Below the pieces are notes generated by a model. The model saw only the letters and a program-made list of their open reading frames with translations. It made no database searches and was not told the origin of the DNA. From Glaciecola sp028401415 (GTDB lineage Bacteria; Pseudomonadota; Gammaproteobacteria; Enterobacterales; Alteromonadaceae), in NCBI RefSeq assembly GCF_028401415.2, contig NZ_CP171821.2, forward strand, positions 4,030,001 through 4,094,000: 64,000 nucleotides of DNA, in the 5' to 3' direction. Both the position numbers and the translations under genes were made by a program. Positions 24,716-33,163 of the stretch are shown here, piece after piece. Each line of letters starts with the position of its first letter. The stretch's first letter is position 1.

Positions 24716-26317
24716 TTAGGCAACTACGTCAAACTGATTCATGGTGTTGTCTTCGCCAGAGGCTTTAAGCGCTTGTTCGCCAGAGAAGTATTCTTTGTGA
24801 GTATCACCCAAATCAGAACCGGCCATGGCTTGGTGCTTGACGCAGGCAAGACCTTGACGAATTTCTTGGCGCTGAACTCCTTTTACATAAGCGAGCATGC
24901 CGTCGTCACCAAAGTAGCCCTTTGCTAAATTATCGGTTGAAAGTGCCGCAGTATGATATGTCGGCAAGGTGATCAAATGATGGAAAATACCCGCTTCTCT
25001 TGCAGCATCCTCTTGGAATGTACGAATTTTGCTGTCAGCCTGTAGCGCAAGTTCAGAATCATCGTAAACCGCAGACATTAGCGCGTCTCGGTCATAAGCA
25101 CTTGTGTCTTTACCCGACTCTTTCCATGCATCGAAAACTTGTTGGCGGAAGTTCAAGGTCCAGTTAAATGACGGACTATTGTTGTAGACGAGTTTCGCAT
25201 TGGGTACCTCTTCGCGGATAGCATTGACCATTTCGGCAATTTGTCCAACGTGCGGCTTCTCAGTTTCAATCCAAAGTAAATCTGCTCCGTTTTGCAGGCT
25301 AGTGATGCAGTCGAGCACGACACGCTCAACGCCAGTGTTTTCTTTAAACTTGTAGAGTCCGTTTGGCAAACGTACAGGTTTGACTAACTTACCGTCTAGC
25401 TTCATTACGGTATCGCCTTCCCCAAGCGCATCAACACTGTCGACCTCGGCGGTTTCTAAAAAGGCATTGTATTGCGCGGCTAAATCACCTTCGCTTTGCG
25501 AAACCGGAATTTTTTGGGTAAGGCCAGCACCGAGAGAGTCAGTGCGCGCTACAATCACCCCATCATCTACGCCAAGCTCCAAAAAGGCATAACGAACTGC
25601 ATTAATTTTCGCTAAAAAGTCTTCGTGCGGCACAGTGACCTTTCCATCCTGATGACCGCACTGCTTCGCGTCAGAAACTTGATTTTCAATTTGGATACAG
25701 CACGCCCCAGCTTCGATCATCTTCTTCGCGAGTAAATAGGTGGCTTCTTCGTTACCAAAGCCCGCATCGATATCAGCAATAATGGGCACTACGTGCGTTT
25801 CAAATTCATCAATTTGCTGTCGGATTTGAGCAACATTTCCGCCTGTCGCCTTGGCCTCATCAAGCTGATTAAATAAGTTGCCTAGCTCACGCGCATCGGC
25901 TTGGCGTAGAAAGGTGTAAAGCTCTTCAATAAGTGCTGGAACAGACGTTTTTTCATGCATTGATTGGTCTGGCAATGGACCAAATTCGGAGCGAAGCGCC
26001 GCAACCATCCATCCAGAAAGATATAGATAACTTTTACTTGTTGTGCCTTGATGCTTTTTTACAGCCAGCATTTTTTGTTGACCAACAAAACCATGCCAGC
26101 AGCCTAGAGACTGAGTGTATTGCGCGCTATCGGCATCATAGTCAGCCATATCTTGACGCATTATCCCAGCTGTATACTTAGCAATCTCTAAACCTGTTCG
26201 AAAACGATTTTGCAGCTTCATGCGAGCGGCATACTCTGGACTAATTGCATTCCACGCACTGCCTTGCGCATTCTTCAATTCAGCAAACTTCGAGATTTCT
26301 TGTTCGTATTGAGACAT
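24716..26317 (-). CDS. aceA: Isocitrate lyase
   Basis: This 533-residue enzyme is of the long type seen in Pseudomonas and Colwellia; E. coli AceA has about 434 residues. Key stretches are IADIDAGFGNEEATYLLAKKM (metal site) and the active-site KQCGH at about 218-222. It cleaves isocitrate to succinate and glyoxylate, the first step of the glyoxylate bypass; malate synthase G encoded nearby does the second. The start codon is preceded by AGAGGAAA at good spacing, and a perfect intrinsic terminator follows the stop. Confidence 0.97.
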   Translation of the reverse strand: MSQYEQEISKFAELKNAQGSAWNAISPEYAARMKLQNRFRTGLEIAKYTAGIMRQDMADYDADSAQYTQSLGCWHGFVGQQKMLAVKKHQGTTSKSYLYLSGWMVAALRSEFGPLPDQSMHEKTSVPALIEELYTFLRQADARELGNLFNQLDEAKATGGNVAQIRQQIDEFETHVVPIIADIDAGFGNEEATYLLAKKMIEAGACCIQIENQVSDAKQCGHQDGKVTVPHEDFLAKINAVRYAFLELGVDDGVIVARTDSLGAGLTQKIPVSQSEGDLAAQYNAFLETAEVDSVDALGEGDTVMKLDGKLVKPVRLPNGLYKFKENTGVERVVLDCITSLQNGADLLWIETEKPHVGQIAEMVNAIREEVPNAKLVYNNSPSFNWTLNFRQQVFDAWKESGKDTSAYDRDALMSAVYDDSELALQADSKIRTFQEDAAREAGIFHHLITLPTYHTAALSTDNLAKGYFGDDGMLAYVKGVQRQEIRQGLACVKHQAMAGSDLGDTHKEYFSGEQALKASGEDNTMNQFDVVA

Positions 26318-26649
26318 GATGGTTTCCTCTATTTATCTGTAAATCGCGTCTTAGAAGCATGTTGCATCTGCTAACACAACTTTGCTTGTTAAGCGTCTTT
26401 CATCATCCTAAGAGAGAAATTCAAATAAAACGAGTGTATATAAATCATCTTGAGTATTCACACCGTGAATGTTAATTGGCAAGCCTTCTGTTTAAATGCT
26501 TGTGCTCGTCGACAACATTTTCCTTCGATACTTATGGAAGCGTTTGGATTCATTGTATACTTGTTCAATTAATGGGAGCGATGATGAACGCATGTTAATA
26601 ACTCCACTGTCTTTTTAAAACAAACATAATTATGATGGAATCCAAATAA
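26318..26649. promoter_or_regulatory. Divergent promoter region, aceA / alkaline phosphatase
   Basis: About 330 bp lie between two divergent starts. A perfect inverted repeat ATTCAC-ACC-GTGAAT lies at 26456-26470, about 13 bp upstream (in the aceA direction) of a TATATA-type -10 sequence, so it would overlap the -35 of an aceA promoter. No convincing Pho box is visible in front of the alkaline phosphatase gene. No open frame is evident. Confidence 0.45.
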
Positions 26650-28083
26650 ATGATTGCAACCGCCCTGTCTTTTTTGAACGCTGTTAGACATCTGAACATA
26701 GAAATATCTAGTACTATTGCAAAGCGAAAAGTCTCATTGCTAGGTGCCGCTTTGCTGTCAATTGGCTCCCTTATTCTAAGTGCGACAGCGTTTGCAAAAG
26801 ATGCTAACAGCAGAGCATCAGCTGAATCTTCGGTAAGTGCACCTCAAAATATTATTATGGTAGTGGCTGACGGAATGGGGCCTGCTTACGTTTCCGCATA
26901 TCGATTTTTTAATGACGACCCTGCCACTGAGAGTGTGGAAACAACCATATTCGACGATATTCTGCTTGGCACAGCGCGCACGCACCCGCATCAACAGTCA
27001 GGCTATGTGACTGACTCTGCCGCAAGTGCTACTGCTTTAGCTGCTGGCGTAAAGACTTACAATGGTGCAATTGGTATGACAGTGGATAAAAAGCCGCTAG
27101 AAACGGTTCTTCATCGAGCACGAAAGTATGGCATGAAAACAGGGTTAGCTGTCACCTCAACTATTGTACATGCGACGCCCGCATCTTACATGGTGGCAAA
27201 TGAGCTGCGACGGAATTACGAGCAAATAGCAGATAGTTTTTTCGATGACCGAATAAACGGACAGTTTCTGGCTGACGTGATGCTAGGTGCTGGCAGGGCT
27301 CATTTTATTCGCGATGACAGAAACATTGTTGAAGAGTTTATAGAGGAGGGCTTTCAATACGTATTTGACTACTCTCAGCTTTCATCAGTCGACCCTGCTA
27401 AACCGCTTATTGGCCTTTTTGGTGAAACCATGCTGCCATGGTCGCTTGACGATGTTGAACCAAATCGCTTGAGCGTAATGACCGAAGCTGCACTTGATCA
27501 CTTAAATAACGATGATGGATTTTTCTTATTAGTTGAAGCAAGTCAAGTAGATTGGGCTGGCCACGGAAACGAAATAGCCTCTGCCATGGCGGAAATGGAG
27601 GATCTGGTTGCGACATTGAAGATCATTGAGTCTTTCGTCAACACCAATCCTAACACCCTAGTGGTTATCACTGCTGACCACAGCACCGGCGGATTAACTG
27701 TAGCGGGTGCTGACGGCTATCGCTGGGATCCAAGTTTTATCAAGAGTGTTTCAGCATCTGTTCCGAGTATTGCACAGGGGATGATGAATAGTGAAGACAG
27801 AGCCAGCTACGTGTCTGAAAAGCTAGGATTTGAACTCAATGAAGCGGAAGCCAGCATGGTGGAGACCGTCGTAAAGGAAATGAGTAAGCGAGACATAGAG
27901 CAAGTCATTAAAGATATTGTTGATGCTCGCACCAATACCGGCTGGACAACTAACGGGCATACTGCGGTAGATGTAAACGTTTATGGCTATGGCCCCGGTG
28001 CAGACACCTTCAAAGGTAACTTGGATAACACAGAAATTGCTAAAGGTTTGTTTGAGCTTTTAGACGCACGGGCGCAACGCTAA
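26650..28083 (+). CDS. Alkaline phosphatase, PhoA type
   Basis: This 477-residue protein has an N-terminal signal peptide (an unusually long polar start, then LLGAALLSIGSLILSATAFA, cleavage near residue 49). The catalytic domain has VVADGMGPAYV (metal Asp), the nucleophile motif TDSAASATALAAGVKT with the phosphorylated Ser, VEASQVDWAGHGN and VITADHSTGG metal-binding segments and a final NGHTAVDVNVYGYGPG. It should hydrolyse phosphate monoesters in the periplasm to supply phosphate. It is transcribed alone, diverging from aceA. Confidence 0.94.
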   Translation: MIATALSFLNAVRHLNIEISSTIAKRKVSLLGAALLSIGSLILSATAFAKDANSRASAESSVSAPQNIIMVVADGMGPAYVSAYRFFNDDPATESVETTIFDDILLGTARTHPHQQSGYVTDSAASATALAAGVKTYNGAIGMTVDKKPLETVLHRARKYGMKTGLAVTSTIVHATPASYMVANELRRNYEQIADSFFDDRINGQFLADVMLGAGRAHFIRDDRNIVEEFIEEGFQYVFDYSQLSSVDPAKPLIGLFGETMLPWSLDDVEPNRLSVMTEAALDHLNNDDGFFLLVEASQVDWAGHGNEIASAMAEMEDLVATLKIIESFVNTNPNTLVVITADHSTGGLTVAGADGYRWDPSFIKSVSASVPSIAQGMMNSEDRASYVSEKLGFELNEAEASMVETVVKEMSKRDIEQVIKDIVDARTNTGWTTNGHTAVDVNVYGYGPGADTFKGNLDNTEIAKGLFELLDARAQR

Positions 28084-28097
28084 AGCGATACTATTTT

Positions 28098-28117
28098 GGT
28101 ACGTACCGTCAGCTGAC
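28098..28117. other. Two adjacent perfect 10-bp palindromes
   Basis: GGTACGTACC is immediately followed by GTCAGCTGAC, in the 44-bp gap between two convergent genes (alkaline phosphatase and a membrane protein). There is no T-run, so it is not a standard terminator. It may be chance or a protein-binding site. Confidence 0.4.
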
Positions 28118-28127
28118 GCGGGCGCGC

Positions 28128-28865
28128 TCATTGATTGAGAAATGTTTCGATAGGTTCGCCGGTGCAGGCCGATATTTGCTTAAATAAATAGATTAACGCG
28201 CTGATAAGCAGCACCATAGACGGAATGACAATCACCGGGTAACTCAGTGCAGTCATTCGTCCTAGTTCTTCTGTGTATGCGGTGGTGCCAGGCTCTGACA
28301 CGAGTATCCATTTCGCTAACATGTAGTTAAGCGCTGACGATAAGAAAAATGATCCGGCGACAATGTACGAGCTCACAGCAACCTTTTGATTAAAAGTCTC
28401 ATTCGCATTGTGCTCAGTTAAACTAGCGTTAAGTTTATCCCAGTTGATGATTTGATCGTTCAAAATTAACATCTTAACCAAGGGTTTGTGACCAAATTGC
28501 GTCGCGATTACCGCAAGTCCAATAATTGCAGGTATGGCTGCTTCCTTGATTGCCATATATTCGGCTGGCAGCTTAAGCAAACTAATGCCACCAGTGAGCA
28601 ATACACTGATAATCCCCAAAACTGAAAAGCCGTTTATTTTCTTTGTCTTTTTCAGATCGTAGAGACCAAAACAAAGCGGAAAGGAAAGGGCAACGACCAC
28701 GCTCCATGCAGGGCCAAGATATTCATCCGAGCTAAGATAACTCATGACCAGTACCGGTATGGCAATATTAAATACTAAATTGCCAAAAAAACCGGTTTGT
28801 TGAGGTTTAGGCTTCGCCGTTGTTGACTCAGGCGAGCTTGTCTCAGGTGAACTATTGTTAGACAT
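28128..28865 (-). CDS. VC0807-like multi-pass membrane protein
   Basis: This 245-residue inner membrane protein has a polar Ser/Pro/Lys-rich N-terminus of about 25 residues followed by about five or six hydrophobic segments (FGNLVFNIAIPVLVMSYL, GPAWSVVVALSFPLCFGLYDL, later YIVAGSFFLSSALNYMLAKW and VIVIPSMVLLISALIYLF). The pattern resembles the VC0807 family, distantly like the intracellular septation protein A group; function is unknown. It starts 12 nt after a potassium channel gene, so the two are probably cotranscribed and could act together. Confidence 0.7.
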   Translation of the reverse strand: MSNNSSPETSSPESTTAKPKPQQTGFFGNLVFNIAIPVLVMSYLSSDEYLGPAWSVVVALSFPLCFGLYDLKKTKKINGFSVLGIISVLLTGGISLLKLPAEYMAIKEAAIPAIIGLAVIATQFGHKPLVKMLILNDQIINWDKLNASLTEHNANETFNQKVAVSSYIVAGSFFLSSALNYMLAKWILVSEPGTTAYTEELGRMTALSYPVIVIPSMVLLISALIYLFKQISACTGEPIETFLNQ

Positions 28866-28877
28866 TATTGTATTTTC

Positions 28878-29945
28878 TCATAAATTTTTACTGTTGGCGT
28901 TTAAGCCTTTCCAATCAATATCGCGAATGCGCTTATCGGCGATGTAGAATATTTTGTCTTTTGGATACAGCGTTTCATCAAAAGCAGGGTTTACTGAAAT
29001 ACTTTGCATGTTTTCATGCGATGCAAATCCAATAAAGGTGGCGTTGTATTGTTTCTTTAGCGCCAGAAAAAAAGCTTCGACGCTCAGAGCGGGTGCGGAT
29101 TCAGGAATGGTATCTGAAAATTGAGCTTGTCCATCATACACATCGAGCAAATCATGATGAAGTAAGCTTGAGCCCGGGTCAAAAGCCGATTTCGCAAGCA
29201 TTTCTACCGCTACGCTCGGCGTACACTCTATTTCTGGACAATGTACTTTCAGCAGCGGTACTAAGGTTTCGTCATCAAAATAAGCGACCTTATGCGCAGT
29301 TTTGTTGCGCTTCGAGCAATACAGCGCGGTTGTCATGGTCATATCATCATGCGGGTTGTCTATAATTATGGTTGCCGCTTCTTTGATACACGCCCGGTCC
29401 ATTTCATCGTCATTATTAAAAGAGGTGACTCTGACGAAATCAATTTTGGAAGGCATGGGGTTTTCAATATCCGCCTTCACGCATAAAAGAATATCAGGAT
29501 CAAGCGGTGAGTTTTCTTTCTCAATTAGCAAGAGCTTCAACAATTGCATCGTGCGCTTACCATTCCATCCGATAATAACAACGTGATTATCTAGGTTAAG
29601 TGAGTTCAAACCTTTTGCTCCTTTTTGCCATTGTTTACCAACAAACGATGCTACTCGCCCCAAAATTAAGGCAAATATACTCAAGCCCATCGGGATGACG
29701 TACAAGGCGACGATCCATTTGCCTGCCTCCGTAGAAGGAGACATATCGCCATATCCAACTGTAGAACCAGTTACAATTAACCAATACGTAAAATCGTGCG
29801 AAGCTAATAAATCTTGTTCGCCTGCCGCGTAAAGCAGCATCCAGCAACTTAGTGCGTAGAATGCAGTGAATGCAAGAATCACGTACCAACGCATCTCGCT
29901 TAGGTAGCGCGACATTATTCGCTTTGCTTTTATCCAAGTAGTCAT
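28878..29945 (-). CDS. Potassium channel with cytoplasmic RCK domain
   Basis: This 355-residue protein has two membrane helices (about 21-40 and 77-97) around a pore loop with the selectivity filter TVGYGD at about 62-67, the architecture of MthK-like channels. From about residue 117 a TrkA-N/RCK-type Rossmann domain begins (NHVVIIGWNGKRTMQLLKLL), which in this family gates the channel through a ligand such as Ca2+ or a nucleotide. The C-terminal third is less conserved. It lies directly upstream of a multi-pass membrane protein of unknown function. Confidence 0.88.
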   Translation of the reverse strand: MTTWIKAKRIMSRYLSEMRWYVILAFTAFYALSCWMLLYAAGEQDLLASHDFTYWLIVTGSTVGYGDMSPSTEAGKWIVALYVIPMGLSIFALILGRVASFVGKQWQKGAKGLNSLNLDNHVVIIGWNGKRTMQLLKLLLIEKENSPLDPDILLCVKADIENPMPSKIDFVRVTSFNNDDEMDRACIKEAATIIIDNPHDDMTMTTALYCSKRNKTAHKVAYFDDETLVPLLKVHCPEIECTPSVAVEMLAKSAFDPGSSLLHHDLLDVYDGQAQFSDTIPESAPALSVEAFFLALKKQYNATFIGFASHENMQSISVNPAFDETLYPKDKIFYIADKRIRDIDWKGLNANSKNL

Positions 29946-30100
29946 AGTGATTTGCAGCGTTTCCTCATCTCTACAAGCGCGTATAGAGTAATAAACTATG
30001 CGGTAATTACAAGCTCAACGTTTCCGTATTTCATTTGCTCAGCGCGCACAACTGCGCGCAACGGCATGCAACTAATTGTATTGCCAAACGAATCCTAACA

Positions 30101-30126
30101 AAATAAAACCCAGCCAAAAGGCTGGG
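30101..30126 (-). terminator. Orphan intrinsic terminator, minus strand
   Basis: On the minus strand CCCAGCC-TTTT-GGCTGGG is followed by TTTTATTTT. No annotated gene reads into it: the nearest minus-strand gene starts downstream of it. It therefore implies an unannotated transcript beginning between about 30130 and 30390. Confidence 0.75.
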
Positions 30127-30232
30127 TGAAATTAAGACATGGGAGGTGTCCAAAGTTGTTTGAGAAATTAATGCGTTAACACGCGTGTCATCCCAACAAT
30201 CACATTTTACGATTGATTATTGAACAATTAGG

Positions 30233-30238
30233 TATAAT
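30233..30238 (+). promoter_or_regulatory. Possible -10 element for queA-tgt
   Basis: A consensus TATAAT lies about 155 bp upstream of the queA ATG. The best upstream -35-like sequence (TTGATT) is only 14 bp away, so the promoter is uncertain. Confidence 0.4.
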
Positions 30239-30393
30239 GCTCAGCTATTCAGTATAGCGCGGTGTACCCAAAACATAATATTCTCTACATATAGACTAAA
30301 GGATGATTTTTTGTGACAGGATGCTCTTTTTCTCCGACTTTGTCCGTACTACATGGGCATTTGAAATAACTATCAAAGAAGACATTTTTAAAT

Positions 30394-31440
30394 ATGAAAA
30401 TAACGGATTTCGATTTCGACCTCCCTGAACAGCTCATTGCCAAATACCCCGCGCAGCAAAGAAGCGCCAGTCGCATGCTTTGCCTCGATGGACAAAATGG
30501 TGAAATTCAGCATAAGCAATTTACCGACATTGTTGATCTGCTTGAGGAAGGTGACTTATTGGTTTTCAACAACACGCGCGTTATTCCGGCGCGCCTGTTC
30601 GGCCAAAAAGCCTCAGGCGGGAGGGTTGAAGTGTTGCTTGAGCGCGTGCTCAGCGATAATACTGCGCACGCTCATATTCGCGCAAGTAAGTCGCCAAAGG
30701 CTGGCACTGAGCTTAGCATGGAAGGCGGCATTAAGATTAAGGTGTTAGGCCGAGAAGATGCGCTGTTTCATATCGAATTTGCGAGTGATGAAAACGTGTT
30801 TGATTTATTAGAAAAACACGGGCATATGCCGCTTCCTCCATATATCGACCGGCCAGATGAAGATAGTGATAAAGAGCGTTATCAAACGGTTTACAACGAA
30901 AAGCCAGGCGCAGTAGCCGCACCCACGGCAGGATTGCATTTTGATGATGAGATCCTCGCTAAAATCAAATCGAAGGGCGTAAATACCGCCTTTGTGACTT
31001 TGCATGTAGGGGCTGGCACCTTTCAGCCGGTTCGAGTTGAAAATATTAAAGATCATGTGATGCACGCTGAATATGCGGAAGTTACAGAAGAAGTGGTTAA
31101 ACAAGTATTGGAAACCAAAGCCGCTAACAAACGAGTAGTTGCTGTGGGGACCACCTCGGTTCGTTCCATCGAGTCTGCCGCGCATCAAGAGCATCTAAAG
31201 GATACGGATGTATTGCTTGAGCCCTTTTTGTCTGACACCAGCATATTTATTTACCCTGGCTTTGAGTTCAAAGTCATTGATGTGATGTTGACCAACTTTC
31301 ACTTACCACAATCGACCCTGATGATGCTAATCAGCGCCTTCGCAGGGCGCGAGGAAGTAATGAAGGCATATTCGCAAGCGATTGAGAAAGCGTATCGATT
31401 TTTCAGTTATGGTGATGCAATGCTCATTAATAAGAAGTAA
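30394..31440 (+). CDS. queA: S-adenosylmethionine:tRNA ribosyltransferase-isomerase QueA
   Basis: This 348-residue protein has the QueA signatures FDFDLPEQLIAKYPAQQR at the N-terminus, VFNNTRVIPARLFG near residue 57, and AAPTAGLHFDDEI with FVTLHVGAGTFQPV further on. It transfers and isomerises the ribose of S-adenosylmethionine onto preQ1-modified tRNA to make epoxyqueuosine in GUN-anticodon tRNAs. It heads the conserved block queA-tgt-yajC-secD-secF. Confidence 0.98.
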   Translation: MKITDFDFDLPEQLIAKYPAQQRSASRMLCLDGQNGEIQHKQFTDIVDLLEEGDLLVFNNTRVIPARLFGQKASGGRVEVLLERVLSDNTAHAHIRASKSPKAGTELSMEGGIKIKVLGREDALFHIEFASDENVFDLLEKHGHMPLPPYIDRPDEDSDKERYQTVYNEKPGAVAAPTAGLHFDDEILAKIKSKGVNTAFVTLHVGAGTFQPVRVENIKDHVMHAEYAEVTEEVVKQVLETKAANKRVVAVGTTSVRSIESAAHQEHLKDTDVLLEPFLSDTSIFIYPGFEFKVIDVMLTNFHLPQSTLMMLISAFAGREEVMKAYSQAIEKAYRFFSYGDAMLINKK

Positions 31441-31514
31441 CAAAGTGCATGCCACTAAGTTTAATATGGTCGTATTTTGTTCCGATATTCCTAATGCCAT
31501 CTAAGCCTTAAGTT

Positions 31515-31523
31515 TGCTATACT
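31515..31523 (+). promoter_or_regulatory. Extended -10 promoter element upstream of tgt
   Basis: TGC followed by TATACT is an extended -10 match about 40 nt before the tgt ATG, suggesting tgt has its own promoter in addition to any queA readthrough. Confidence 0.5.
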
Positions 31524-31560
31524 CGCCGCCAGTTCAAATGTGTGTAGTAGCGTGGAGTAA

Positions 31561-32673
31561 ATGAAGTTCAACTTAACAAAGACCGACGGTTTGGCTCGTC
31601 GCGGTCAGTTGGTGTTTGAAAGAGGTGTGGTCGAAACACCTGCTTTTATGCCAGTGGGCACTTACGGTACGGTAAAAGGGATGACGCCTGAAGAACTAGC
31701 AGATACCGGCGCGCACATTTGTTTAGGCAATACCTTCCACTTAATGCTGCGCCCTGGCACGCAAATAATTCAAGACCACGGCGATTTGCATGACTTTATG
31801 CACTGGGACAAGCCTATACTGACGGACTCTGGTGGATTTCAGGTCTTTTCTTTAGGCGATCTTCGTAAAATAGATGAAGAGGGCGTAACCTTCCGCTCGC
31901 CAATTAACGGCGAAAAAATTCTACTGACACCTGAAAAGTCTATGCAGGTTCAGCGTGAGCTTGGTTCTGACATTGTTATGATTTTTGACGAATGTACGCC
32001 ATATCCAGCTACAGAAGAAGAAGCCGAGACTTCAATGCAGCTGTCGCTGCGCTGGGCCCAGCGAAGTAAAGAAGAACACGGCGACAATCCTGCCGCCCTC
32101 TTTGGCATTATTCAAGGTGGCATGTACGAAGCTTTGCGTGATATCTCGCTCGACGCACTGGAAAAAATTGATTTTGATGGTTATGCCATAGGCGGTCTTT
32201 CGGTGGGTGAGCCAAAAGAAGACATGATGCGCATAGTGAAACATACTGCACCAAAAATCCCTGAGCATAAGCCAAGATATTTGATGGGCGTGGGCAAACC
32301 AGAAGATATCGTGGAGTCGGTGCGCCGCGGCATTGATATGTTCGACTGCGTGATGCCAACACGCAATGCACGCAATGGACACTTATTTGTGACCGAGGGC
32401 GTTATAAAAATCCGTAATGCCAAACAAAAAGTCGATACTTCGCCTTTGGACGAAAATTGCGATTGCTACACTTGTAAAAACTATTCTCGGTCATACTTAC
32501 ATCACTTAGACAAGTGCAATGAGATACTCGGTGCTCGGCTAAATACTATTCATAATTTGAGATATTACCAAACTGTGATGAAGGGTTTGCGTGAGGCTAT
32601 TGAGGCAGGAACCTTGGATGAATTTGTCGCTGATTTTTATGCGAAAAAAGGGAAAGACGTTCCCGAACTGTAA
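31561..32673 (+). CDS. tgt: tRNA-guanine transglycosylase Tgt
   Basis: This 370-residue TIM-barrel enzyme has MPVGTYGTVKGMTPEEL near residue 27, the catalytic TDSGGFQVFSL near residue 91, IGGLSVGEPKEDM near residue 220, and the zinc ligands CDCYTCKNYSRSYLHH near residues 300-316. It exchanges guanine-34 for preQ1 in tRNAs Asp, Asn, His and Tyr, the step before QueA. GGAG lies before the ATG. The length is the same as in other gammaproteobacteria. Confidence 0.98.
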   Translation: MKFNLTKTDGLARRGQLVFERGVVETPAFMPVGTYGTVKGMTPEELADTGAHICLGNTFHLMLRPGTQIIQDHGDLHDFMHWDKPILTDSGGFQVFSLGDLRKIDEEGVTFRSPINGEKILLTPEKSMQVQRELGSDIVMIFDECTPYPATEEEAETSMQLSLRWAQRSKEEHGDNPAALFGIIQGGMYEALRDISLDALEKIDFDGYAIGGLSVGEPKEDMMRIVKHTAPKIPEHKPRYLMGVGKPEDIVESVRRGIDMFDCVMPTRNARNGHLFVTEGVIKIRNAKQKVDTSPLDENCDCYTCKNYSRSYLHHLDKCNEILGARLNTIHNLRYYQTVMKGLREAIEAGTLDEFVADFYAKKGKDVPEL

Positions 32674-32799
32674 AATGCATATAGCAACGGCATAGTGAGC
32701 GGCGGTTGCCATAATTAATCTAGGCTTACAAGAATAAAGCGGGGCAATAATGCACTGCTGGTAGAGAATAATAATATTGCTGTTTAAGAAGGAAATAAT

Positions 32800-33138
32800 A
32801 TGAGCTTTTTCATTTCGAGCGCACATGCACAAGAAGCAGGCGGTGCTTCTACAGGCTTTGGTTTTGAGCCACTTATCATGCTGGCGGTTTTTGGTCTTAT
32901 CTTTTATTTCTTGCTCTACAGACCTCAGGCAAAAAGAGTGAAAGAACATAAAAACTTGGTTTCTTCCCTAGCCAAAGGCGACGAAGTGCTCACCCAAGGT
33001 GGCGTTGTTGGCAAAATCACAAAAGTAAGCGACGACAAAGACTTTATTGAAGTGTCGCTTAATGAAACAAACAGCATCATGGTACAAAAATCTGCCGTGA
33101 GTGCCGTATTGCCAAAAGGCACCATGAAGTCTCTATAG
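32800..33138 (+). CDS. yajC: YajC, SecDF-associated translocase subunit
   Basis: This 112-residue single-pass membrane protein has a membrane helix around residues 25-45 (LIMLAVFGLIFYFLLYRPQ) followed by the RPQAKR signature and a KGDEVLTQGGVVGKI cytoplasmic domain. YajC associates with SecDF at the SecYEG channel. It is followed by secD after 25 nt, as in E. coli. The first residues (SFFISSAHAQEA) give it a short, signal-like periplasmic start. Confidence 0.96.
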   Translation: MSFFISSAHAQEAGGASTGFGFEPLIMLAVFGLIFYFLLYRPQAKRVKEHKNLVSSLAKGDEVLTQGGVVGKITKVSDDKDFIEVSLNETNSIMVQKSAVSAVLPKGTMKSL

Positions 33139-33163
33139 AGACCTTTAGGATTAGGATAATATC

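Larger units (their letters stand above)
29946..30393. other. Intergenic region between the channel gene and queA
   Basis: About 450 bp separate the divergent starts. The region contains an intrinsic terminator pointing left, a short GACA-CCTCCCA-TGTC hairpin beside it, and a TATAAT sequence pointing right. I see no open frame with a convincing ribosome-binding site on either strand. It could encode a small RNA on the minus strand. Confidence 0.4.

Noticed and set aside
30233..30390. Riboswitch in front of queA (preQ1 type)
   Set aside because: The 5' region shows no preQ1-like compact pseudoknot pattern that I can recognise; only a -10-like box is seen.
32539..32949. 136-codon minus-strand frame across the tgt end and yajC start
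   Set aside because: It overlaps two firm genes on the other strand and its protein is low-quality (Cys/His-rich, no domain).
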